From NCBI GenBank assembly GCA_035048815.1, contig JAUCBN010000055.1, forward strand, positions 7,501 to 71,500: a stretch of 64,000 nt of DNA, written 5' to 3'. Of the stretch, positions 13,501-24,000 are shown piece after piece. A program made the translations under genes and the position numbers. The stretch's first letter is position 1. The number at the start of each line of letters is the position of its first letter. The notes under the pieces are model-generated. The model saw only the letters and a list, made by a program, of their open reading frames with translations, did no database searches and was not told where the DNA came from. Source of the DNA: Abelmoschus esculentus (lineage: Eukaryota; Streptophyta; Magnoliopsida; Malvales; Malvaceae).

Positions 13501-15091
13501 AAATTGGATGCTGCTTATCGTGAAGCCAAGAAGAACCGAGACCCTTACCCGATGTTTCTCTTCTTTTCGGTAAATATGTTTTAAACAAAAAAAAAAAGAC
13601 TGTACTTGATTTATGCCAATTTCATGTATGCTATTTAACATATCAACCTCTAAGTAGACCTAACAATATTGGATGCGACACAATTGCACAACACAAACAC
13701 GGCATGGGAATAAAAAAATGTGACATGGAAGAGAACACGAAAACGGGACAATTACATGAATATCTCAAGATCTGAGCAATATGACTTATTAATGTATCAA
13801 AATTTTTATAAATATAAAATAGCTTAAACATGATAATGACATGGGTAAAGCACAAGAACATGACATGTATACATGAATTGTCAGATCTAGTTCTAAGGTG
13901 TCATTTTCTTAGAATCCAGCCATTTAACCCATTTATTTTGTGGTTGCATTTGTTTATATGCTTTATTTCTTTTTGTTATTAGTAATGGTATGTTCCTTTT
14001 CACCCCATTCATCTCCATGTATTTGTATGTTACAATTGTTGTAGGTGAATGCAAGTGCTCAGTTCTGTGGCGTCGCTGAAATGGTCGGACCTGTTGATTT
14101 TGATAAGAGTGTGGATTACTGGCAGCAAGATAAATGGAGTGGCCAGTTCCCTGTTAAATGGCATTTTATCAAAGATGTTCCCAATAGTCAGTTCCGTCAC
14201 GTTATACTGGAAAATAATGATAATAAGCCAGTAACCAACAGTAGAGACACTCAGGAGGTACAGTTTTAGATGGTCATCTATTAGAATGACAGAGTTCATT
14301 TATTTCAAAGTGTTATAGTTTTCATATTGGTGAACTGCTTTTAGTTAAGACAGCTAAATGATATTCATGGGTAACTCTATTAAGGGCTAAGATACTAAAC
14401 GATCCTTGCACCTCCTCACTTTTTCTCGGTAAACCCCTATGCTTTTATTTTATTGTGCCCTAATAAACCCCCTAGTCCCAATGAATGGTTGACATCTCAT
14501 AAAGTCGAAGCTAGTTGGATTTTTTTCCCGTAAGGTACAATTAAAGGTTAATGCCTCAACTGTAATAAAAGTATAGGGGATCTATGAAAAATGGTTAAGT
14601 TGAGGATCCTTTTTGCTTTTAGGCTTAGTTTTGAGGATTTAAATGGTTTTACTAATTGAATAGTTCTTATAATAATAGTTCCTTTGCTTTTGTGCTGGAC
14701 ATTAATTTTGCAGGTGAAATTGGAGCAAGGAATTGAGATTTTGAACATCTTTAAAAGTTATGAAACCGATATGTCAATCCTGGATGATTTTGACTTCTAT
14801 GAGGAGAGGCAGAAAGCCTTGCAGGAGCATAAGGCTAGACAACAAGCTACCCTTATGTCTATTGGGGTTGTTGGAGAAACTGAGCATAGAAATACCGTTG
14901 CTTTATCCAGTGACTTTATAAAGCAGATGTCAAAGAGCTTTGCTCAAGTTGTCTGCTTGGATGATGGTACTAAAGATGGCGCTGCTATTGAGAAAACAAG
15001 TTCTGCTTCTGATGGTTTGAAAGTTGCAAGGGCTAAACTTGAAGATGCTGTCACGGCTGTTGTCCCTTCTGCTCAAGCAAGTAAGAAATAA
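9009..15091 (+). CDS. ECT: YTH-domain m6A RNA reader, ECT family
   Basis: ECT proteins are cytoplasmic readers of N6-methyladenosine in mRNA. Eight exons join cleanly: 9009-9036, 10932-10969, 11074-11248, 11843-11919, 12006-12515, 13027-13569, 14045-14257 and 14714-15091, giving 653 residues. The first ~390 residues are low-complexity, rich in Tyr, Pro, Gly, Ser and Gln, as in other ECTs. The YTH domain spans about residues 397-535. It opens with RPYFSVDYKNAKFFIIKSF, carries Trp426 in KYGVWAST, then DYWQQDKWSGQFPVKWHFIKD, which supply the aromatic cage. A charged helix (DFDFYEERQKALQEHKARQ) follows. The start ATG gives MAATSDRT and is the first in its frame. Exon 2 begins at CAGAAG, a NAGNAG acceptor. 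Intron 1 (1.9 kb) holds a gypsy relic and an (AT)n run. Which ECT paralogue this is cannot be decided here. Confidence 0.93.
9430..10140 (-). mobile_element. Ty3-gypsy integrase relic in ECT intron 1
   Basis: On the minus strand, conceptual translation across frames shows the integrase catalytic core: TWTDISIDSVEG, then GGKDLILVVVDRF, PYTALVVAQLF, ERDKVFMSHF.EELFKRS, LKMSTAFY and EWMEWLALAE. This is followed by a region like the linker before the chromodomain (DLQNHLVSTHHVQARKKL). The order is that of Ty3-gypsy polyproteins. Stops and frameshifts are frequent, and no LTRs were found. It is opposite in orientation to ECT. Confidence 0.75.
10520..10557. repeat. (AT)19 microsatellite
   Basis: A perfect AT dinucleotide run of about 38 bases within ECT intron 1. 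Confidence 0.95.
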
Positions 15092-15600
15092 GCATTCCAG
15101 GAATTTCTGGCAACCTTGCCTAACTGTATGTGACACAAACTTCCTCCACCTTTTGTTTTTCTTTTTATTTTGAGATGATATGTCTCTCATTTTGTGAAAT
15201 TCCTTTGGAGTGCATTTGTAGTTGGAACAAGGTATATCAAGTTTTATGGGGCTGATTTGCTTCATGTGTAATATTCACTGGTCATAAGGGTAGCTCTTTG
15301 GCTTTCTTTCCGTTTCCCTCTTGATTTTATCCGTACTCGATGCATAGTTGGACATGGGTAGGATCTGCCTCTCTTCAAATAAAAAAAGGAAAAAAAAGTT
15401 TGGAGGTTAGTATCCTCGTACCTATGTTTGTGCCCCTGGTAAAGTCATCAGACTTGAAGAAGAAAATTAAGAGAGTTGGAACAAAAGCGCTGTCCGATAA
15501 AGAAATAATTTGTATTGTGGTTTGACAGAATTTCAGTTGCCAACAATTCTTTGTTATTTACTGCATGTTGTTCATAACTGTTTTATCGTGAACCCAAGTT
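15092..15600 (+). other. 3' UTR and downstream spacer of ECT
   Basis: Follows the ECT stop codon. T-rich with AATAAA-like and TGTA motifs around 15240-15400. No other gene is seen. Confidence 0.45.
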
Positions 15601-15869
15601 TCTAAGTAGGTTTCGTGCAATGAAAAGTGAATAATAACGTAACCGTTTCCCACCAACATCAAGATTGGAAACCCAAGATTCAACAATTTTGGTACGTAAG
15701 GAAATCAACCTAAAATCGAAGGATTTAATTGCTTGAAAGTCCAAAGACCAGCCTATTTTTTTGTTTAATCTTGGCTCCTTGGGCTGCTGGAATTCATTCA
15801 CTCTGTAAGTAGAGAAAGGAAATGAGATGCTATGATATGAGTAGAATAAAATATCAAAAAATATTTTGA

Positions 15870-16765
15870 AAAATTCCTGGCAATATTTGGGGGAGGATAC
15901 AGGACTGCCTGCAAAGAAGAAAGGGTCCATTTTCTCCTCAGCCTTATCACTGAGTTTAGAAAGAAATGGTAAGATTTCTTTCCCAAGATCCGGTCTGTCT
16001 TTACGCCTGCCTAAGTTTGGCACATTGCAGAGCCATCTTTGCCAGTGCCGACGTTTCTTCTTCTGGTCAATACCTCGCTGCAGGGTCTGCCATAACCTTA
16101 AAAAATGTGCCTCTCTCCATCGCTTGCTCCAGGTAGTAAGTCAATCCCATCGGTTGCTTTGCCGTTATCAGTTGAAGAAGCAATATCCCTAATGAATATA
16201 TGTCTGATTTCACCCCCAGCACTCCTGTTTGCTGATATTCCGGGTCTATATAGCAAAACGTACCTGCTGCTGAAGTTACGTGCACTTGTGTCATGTTCTC
16301 AGCAACAGCAGGTACAAGCCTTGCTAATACGACATTGCCGATCTTGCTAACGTAGTTGTCATCTAGCAAAACGTTGGCAGGCTTGAGGTCGCCCGGCTTT
16401 GTCTGATGGAGAAAAAGAATACCTGTGGCAATACCTGTGGCTATTTGGAATCGGATTTGCCGAGACAGCGCCGGGGGTATTCCCTTCCGAAATATGCAAT
16501 CTTCTAAGCTTCCGTTGCTCATGTATTCGTAAACTAGAATGCCATACTCGGGACAGGCACCTAGAAGAAGCACCATGTTGGGACGACGTATGCAGCTCAG
16601 TACTTCAAGCTTCGCAACAATAATCAAACATCAATATGTTGCTAAAATGCTTCGGATTGTATGCATGGGAAACAAACATTGTAGAACATTATAAACTACA
16701 TGTTAGTTGCTTACCTCTTGCAGAAATTGTGATCCCCTCGAGCAGCATCTGGACGTAAAATCTCA
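15870..16765 (-). pseudogene. U-box/receptor-like kinase (PUB35/PUB52 type) pseudogene
   Basis: The parent family joins a USP-like domain, a kinase domain and a C-terminal U-box E3 domain. On the minus strand a small exon (about 16713-16765) reads VEILRPDAARGDHNF, like the kinase VAVK-strand region. A longer exon (about 16072-16605) reads LEVLSCIRRPNMVLLLGACP, then GILVYEYMSNGSLED, GTFCYIDPEYQQTGVLGVKSD and YSLGILLLQLITAKQPMGLT. The catalytic loop is broken: family members have VHRDLKP, but here HQTKP runs directly into GDLKPANVLLD, so the His-Arg before Asp is lost. The Mg-binding segment is NVVLARL rather than DVGLARL. A stop follows DPAARY. After a frameshift the tail RRKDRPDLGKEILP is seen. 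The U-box itself was not found. Introns are retained, so it is not a processed copy. Confidence 0.85.
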
Positions 16766-19700
16766 ACAAGTAGACACCAATTTGATAGCTAGGCTTAGCC
16801 GCTTAGGTGGTGATATGAAGATTAAGGCTTCGTCAACAATTAAGTTAGATTAATAGATCAACTCTTTTGCTTTGATGGAAGTGAAATGGCGAGAATATAA
16901 AATAATAATAAAAAAAAACAAGGAACTATTTTTTAGTTAAAAATTGGTTAAAGGTTTGGAATTTGAGCTATAGGTAGATCCAACTTTTTATTGCTTACAA
17001 GTTACCAGTATGGTTGTTGCTTGGGAGAGATGGAAGGACAACCTTTGATTTCGTGTAATTTTCTCTACACTATATGCAGTCAGCAGTTAGGTTGGTTTAA
17101 ATTACTATTCAATAATAAAAGCTCTGGCAAAGTTGTTATACTTTATATTATATGCTGTGGTGGTTTCAATTGTTTTCTCATTATAATTTAGGGTTAATTT
17201 TCTTCATAACCTATGAACATAAGTCTATAATATGTATAGTATTTCCAAACAAAAATCTTCTGCTTCTTTTTTGTGTTTCTTTTCATGTCTCCTTTGAATT
17301 TTTTTAAAAATTGAATTTTAAACCATAAACTCTTATTTTTTATATCCTAAATCTTAAACCCTATACCCTAAAAAATATGCCCTACCCCTAATTCTCTAAA
17401 CCCTAACCAAAACCTATAACCTAAAACCCTAAACCTCTAATTTGAAGTGAGACATAAATGGAGGCATAAAAATAAAGAAGGGATAGACGATTTGCACTCA
17501 ATATTTCCGTCTTATTCCAACTTTTGTTTGACGCTAAAAATTTTAATCTAACGAAATTTAAATCAGATAAACACATGGAAACAAGAAATGTTTGTGGATG
17601 TTAAAATTTAAATGTGGATCCTAAAAGCGAGTTATATATTTTATTGGTTCCTTCAAGAAAAATGTAGTTTAAATATTTCATAATATAAAAGAAATTATTT
17701 TATTTACAAATGACTAAACTTAAAAAAAAAAATCATAAATACTTTGATTTATGAGTTATGATTTAGGTTTAAGGATTTAAATTTTAGGGATTATGATTAA
17801 AATTTAATATTTATGTTTGAAGGTTAAGGTTTAAAATTTTAAATGATATGATTAAAGACTCTTGATTTAACCTATAAACTCTAAATTTTAACCATAAATT
17901 ATGAATCTTAATTACAACCCTTAAATTTAAATTTCTTAATCTAAAATTCAGAAACTCTAAATTATATACACACTAAAAATCTAAAACATTTTTACAAGCT
18001 TTTTTATTCCACCATCAATACATTCAATATTTTTTTAATAATAATACATAAAATAATTACTCATAATTTAATCCTCTAACCAAAAAAAAATTATAAACAT
18101 CTAGAACCGGCGTACGTGACGCTTGGTTTGATATAGAAAAAGTCAAATCAGCCGACAATGTTTAAGTTTGTAATTGGTTTGAATATTAAAAGTCAACGGA
18201 CCCAACTTAATTTTATACTCCTATAATTTACTGTTCATAAGAATGGAATATAAATCTTATTCTTTATTACAATATAGTTTTCTGATTAAATGTAAGTATA
18301 TCAAGAATAAAATTTAATTATATTACAATATCCAATTTTTTATTTTTAATGAATTATTTTTCCACGTTCGGAATGTATCTACACTGGCAAACAAATAAGA
18401 TATTTAAATTTATCATCTTCTAAAGTTTTCAAATTTTGTTTATAAAATTTTAGTTATTATTAAAAGCTGAAATATCTAGTAAAAAATTATCCCTTTTATT
18501 TTTATCTATTCAAAAAAATTTCAAAAACTATAATTTTAATTTCATTCATATTATAAAATTGTATCCCATTACTTTTGTGTTCGATAAATTCTCTCATAAT
18601 TATTTATTAATGTACCATAAAAATAATTAAAATATCAAAAAATATAACATGAAAGATAAATTAATATTATATTAATATTTGAGTATATATCAAAATTTCA
18701 TCAATCTATATACATATACTATCAGCGATAAATGACACAAACACATACTACACTATTAGAAGAACTATAATATATCACAGTATCATTCCTACTTTTGGAT
18801 TCCAAACATTATCACGAGATAATAAAATTTATTTGTTTAGCTGCTCTTCGACTGAGTTATTTATTTTATAATTTGTAAATATTCTAATGAGTATTTTTTT
18901 ATTTAGGTTTAATTTTTTTAACAAGATTCATAGAGATATTTTATTTTCATTAAAATATTAAATTTAAAACCATTTTTTTATTAAATATTTTTTTAATATT
19001 GATTATTTTAAATTAAATATTAAATATTTTTATATTTAATATTTATAACATTTAATATTAAAATTATTTTAAATTAAATATTTTTAAAAATAATTTTTTT
19101 TATATTTTTTATATTTAAATTAATTTAATATTTTTTTACATTCTAAATGACTTAGGTTCGAATCTTCTTCTCTCAATAATTTTTTTAATTTTTCTCTAAC
19201 ATTTATTATAATATATATAAGGGTGCAATTTGTATTAATGTTAATGGGTTTAATTTTATTCTCACCAGAAAATGACTGTTAGTTTTTAACGATAATAATA
19301 AAATAGATTAATTTAATAATTTTTATAGTTTGATTAACAAATTATTTAATTTAATAATTAAAATAAATATTTTTAAATAATTTAGTGATTACCTAAATAT
19401 AAGGGTGTTTAAAACTATCGATTTGATTGATCCAATCAAACTACCCGATGACACAAAGCAAAATAACCATGTAATTTAGAGATTTTTAATTTTTTATCAG
19501 GCTAGATATTCAACTCGATAATTTTTACAGGTATTCAGACCGGGTTTGGATCCAAAAATTTTTCTTAGCAAGTACTTAACCTGACCTGATACTTTTAAAA
19601 TATATTTTTTATATCTTATATTATATATTTATTTTAGTACTTTAATATTTTTATTTAAAATAAATTTAAATCCCTAAATTTTTCGATGTTTGTATTATAT

Positions 19701-20199
19701 ATTTAATTCTATTAAATATATTTATATCAGTTTGTTAGTATGATATTTAAAAAATCATAATTAAGATAAAATTTTTAAATATATTATTTTAGTAATAAAT
19801 TTTAATATAAATCTAAATATTTTATCTTTCAAAATTCAATTTAACTTTAAATCATTATTTTTTTTAACTTTAGATTATGTATTATTACATAAACTTTTAA
19901 AATTTTAATATATATATATATATATATTAAAATTTTAAACTTAAAAATAAAAAATATATAAATTAAATACTCATTATTCTATTAATTGGGCACCTAATTT
20001 TTACAAATACCCAATTTAAATAAATTTAGATACGAACCAAAAAATAAATACTCAAAAAGAAATCAAATACTTAATTTTTTAAATATCCAAAAACTCAATA
20101 TCCAACGATTATCACCTCGACATGAGTAGTTAACCGGAAGTGCTGACACAACATTGAATTACAGTTACCCAAAAAAGAAAAGCAAAAAAATTCCCTCGT
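16766..20199. other. Long AT-rich intergenic spacer
   Basis: No gene is recognised over about 3.4 kb. It holds degenerate telomere-like tracts (17337-17445 and 17745-17960). Around 19400-20110 there is a stretch beginning AAGGGTGTTTAAAAC with many GGTATTC- and GGGTTTGGATCC-like words. These are common in plant non-autonomous DNA elements, but termini could not be set. The rest is nearly pure A/T. Confidence 0.5.
17337..17445. repeat. Degenerate telomere-like (CCCTAAA)n tract
   Basis: Many variants of CCCTAAA and ACCCTAA in a row on the plus strand. A second, weaker tract of the opposite sense (TTTAGGG-like) follows at about 17745-17960. The copies are diverged, so it is an old interstitial sequence. 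Confidence 0.6.
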
Positions 20200-21065
20200 G
20201 AAAAGTCTACCATTGTCTCTCTACACAAAATTTCTGCAAAAATTACCCAGACAGAGAGCGAGAGCTTTAAAGTATTTTCGTTTGTTAATGGCGGTTACAT
20301 GGTTTCGCGGCGGCCGTTGAGAAAACGGTATTTGTATTTTTTTTAAATCATATAGATCTAATTAGTTCTATTTGAGGATCAATTCATGCAATGCTCTGAA
20401 TTTAAGGTTTTGGCTTTGGATCTTATGCTCTTATGATTATTAGGGGGTAATTTCATTTTCATCGTTTTGCTGATGGAATGTCGGGAACGAGAACTGTTTG
20501 GAACCTGAGAAATTTGAAAATTTAGTGCTTGGTTTACTCGGATTAACTTGTTTTCCACTGATTTACATTTTCTCTGGCGTAATTGTAGTCCGGGAGGTCT
20601 AAATTGGGAAGAAATCTGAATTAATGTATGTTTCCTTTTGTATGCAATCTTGTTTTAACTCCATCTAAGTGTTGGGAGTTTGTGCTTGGTTCGAATTTAC
20701 CTAGCCCCAGATTTTGGTCACTTTTGTTTGTTTTCTTGTTTTATTAATTTTAAGTTTAAATGATATTTTTTTTTGACCTTTATGCAGGAAAAAACAGTTG
20801 GTGTCCTAAATTCTTTGACCTAGAATTATTCTTTCAGAAACTAAAATTCCGGTAGGTAAAGCAAGAGTAGAAGCTATCGAACCTAAAAGTGCTGCAGTTG
20901 TTATTCGAATAATTGATTGTATGGTAACATCTCAGGTGCAATTGTAGTTTTTCTCTAGAAAATTAGAACATTCAAATTGATCGACCAAGTTTCGTGGAGA
21001 TTAGCCCCAAATCAGGAAGTATAACTCTTTTACCTGTTGCCTTGAGTGTGAATTCTGTCAGCGCT
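20200..21065 (+). promoter_or_regulatory. Leader region of the H+-PPase gene
   Basis: Contains a CT-rich stretch with GAGAGCGAGAG at about 20250 and pyrimidine-rich splice-like sites before 20790, consistent with a spliced 5' UTR. An in-frame ATG at 20994 could extend the protein by 24 residues, but 21066 gives the MMM start known in the family. Confidence 0.45.
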
Positions 21066-24000
21066 ATGATGATGGGAGATGATGTTGAGAGTGGCAATTT
21101 GGGGCCTTACCAAGATAAACCAAGGACTTTCCCTAACATGCGTGGCAAAATTTATACTCCCTTGGTAAGGACCTTATCATCTTAGTTTGTAGCCTTTTGT
21201 TGTAAACGAGTATGGATTTTGAGTTTTTCAGCTATGCCACCTTTTCTCTTTCTCATTTCCCCAATTTTTTTTTCATTTTAGTAATTCCTTTTGATCCTGT
21301 ATTTGATACGATGTGACCTATCCCTGGTTGAACTATTTTAGGAAAAAAGGAATTAGCTTAGCATGAATTGGAATAATTGAATCTTGGCATATGTAGTGGT
21401 ATTGGAATAATTGAATATTGCCATATATTAAGTGTATTTTAGCTATACATTAGTGCTGTTTGAATATAAAACTCTATGCCTACTAATAATAGTTTTTAAG
21501 GCTTCCTTCTTGAGAATGCTCATTGTAGTGTTCCTAGATTATTTGGCATTTTAAATACTTGTTATGAAGTTCACTGAATTAATTACTTCCTGATTCTTGT
21601 TTTCACTTTGCTTCTTTTTGAACTACAACTAAGATCCTTGATTGCCATCTTGGTCATATACCTGTGTCAATTTGTTGTTTCTTGTGTGATGACATTTGAT
21701 ATAAGGTGTCATTACCTATTTGTGGTGTTAATTTTACATCCTTACATGATAGACAAGCATCCCATGCTTAAAGTTTTTTGGGCTTAGACTAAAATTAGAA
21801 AAGAAGTTTAGCATGAGCTATAAAGACACTGCTTAAGTGATGTGAATATGAATGTTATGGATGTGAAATTGTCTAGCTATGCATATTTCAGCTGTCCCTC
21901 TCCCCTTGGAGAACACGCTTCCCCCCCTATATGTACCGTGATTGATTAATTCCATTGTGCAGATTTTTCGAATTCTCATGGGAATAAATGTTCGTGTTCT
22001 TGTCATACTTCTCCTTTTGGGCTTTGGATACGTCTTTTATGTTGGAGCAAGTACTTCTCCGATCATTGTTTTTGTCTTCTCAATTTGCATCATCAGTTTC
22101 CTTTTGTCAATATATCTTACAAAGTGGGTTCTTTCCAAGGATGAAGGGCCTCCAGAGATGGTTCAGGTAAAGTTCTCTTTGGAAAAACAAATCCCTGATA
22201 ATTTTATTATATGATTCTCTACCATTTTTTATTAGTTTAGAATATTTACTCTCTTCAAATGACACTTCAATGGAGAGCAGGTATTTCATTTTTTACCATC
22301 TTCTCACTAACCCTTAAAATGCAACTAACAAATTACTTTTTGTTGGAAACCTCCTCACACTGTCATTGAGCTTACCATTTTTTACTTCTAGATATCGGAG
22401 GCTATACGTGATGGAGCGGAAGGTTTCTTCAGGACACAGTATGGTACTATCTCCAAGATGGCATTCTTGCTAGCTCTAGTGATTTTTGCCATATATTTGT
22501 TTCGCAGCACAACACCTCAACAAGAATCCTCAAGCCTAGGAAGGTGATTATATATATGAGATCATGCAAAAGCACTCTCTGTTTCTTTTTCTTTTCCCTT
22601 GTGACAAATTTCTTTATTCATTTACTTGTTGATGCAGGGCTACATCTGCATATATCACAGTTGCAGCATTTCTTCTGGGGGCTCTATGTTCAGGTGTCGC
22701 TGGCTACGTTGGGATGTGGGTATCAGTTCGTGCAAATGTTCGAGTTTCCAGTGCTGCAAGACGGTCTGCAAGAGAAGCCTTGCAGGTTGTATCATCTTAA
22801 ATTTCATTTTTTTTCCTGATTGCTTGTAGATTTGAATACCAAGTGTAAACATAACATGCAGGTTGCTGTCCGTGCTGGTGGTTTTTCTGCCTTGGTGGTT
22901 GTTGGTATGGCTGTGATTGGTATAGCTATCCTTTATTCAACATTTTATGTTTGGCTGGGAGTGGGATCCCCTGGTTCGATGAAGGTTACAGATTGTATGT
23001 AATTAATTTTCTCATTCCTTAGTTTCTTTATAACTGCATTTTGTGTGAATGAATCTCACTATTACATGCTTCCTACCTTTTCCTGCACACAACGGTATAC
23101 TGAAATCATGTTGAATGTTCCTTCTCTTGTTTGAAATTAATGAGGTGGATGAGTATGAATCTGTTGGTTCTGTTTTCTCCATTTTGAAAGTGGATAGTAA
23201 TTATTTCTTTTGGTTATCTAAGATACATGCTGTAAGTTATATCTGTCAATTACATTTGGTATGAACCTCCTTTTAGTTGTTGTTTGACTGCCTACAGTTT
23301 TTTAATAAATGAAGAGGCATAGCACAGTTGAAGATTGTATGAATTAGTAACAAAATAAAAACTATGATGAAAGGAGGCACGACATTCCTTAGAGGTAGAA
23401 TAAATAGTTTCTACGAGTTGGCAACATTTGTTGATGCAGTTTCTAAGAGTACTGTATTCTAGACAAGGTTAATATTGTGATTCCAGGTTTCTTTAAATTT
23501 AATTATACCAAATATTGTGTTAATTTCTTCTTTTGTTTGTTGAGACAACTCATATTGGTTAAGTTTGCCTTACATAGTTCTACTGTTTTTGTTTTAGACA
23601 GTTCAAGTGCCATGTTGGCTTGCAATGCTGTTCTGATCTCTGTATATACATGATTTATGTATGTGGGTTGTATGCATGCATGGCTAGATTTGGACAAATG
23701 CAGTTTGATTCAATGTGCACCTCAGAACCAATGTTACCTTGATTGATTTTATTTACTTTCTTTCAGTGCCTGTTCTTCTTGTGGGATATGGTTTTGGAGC
23801 TTCATTTGTTGCCCTGTTTGCTCAGTTGGGTGGTGGGATATATACAAAAGCAGCTGATGTTGGAGCAGATCTTGTTGGAAAAGTAGAACAGGGAATTCCT
23901 GAAGATGATCCTAGAAACCCGGCTGTAATTGCAGATTTGGTACTTAAAAAATTCAGACTTGATGGTTAAGATATAGTTAACTATTTGGAGTCTGAATATT

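Noticed and set aside
20994..21065. N-terminal extension of the H+-PPase from an upstream in-frame ATG
   Set aside because: Family members start with MMM at the 21066 position, and the extension has no family likeness.
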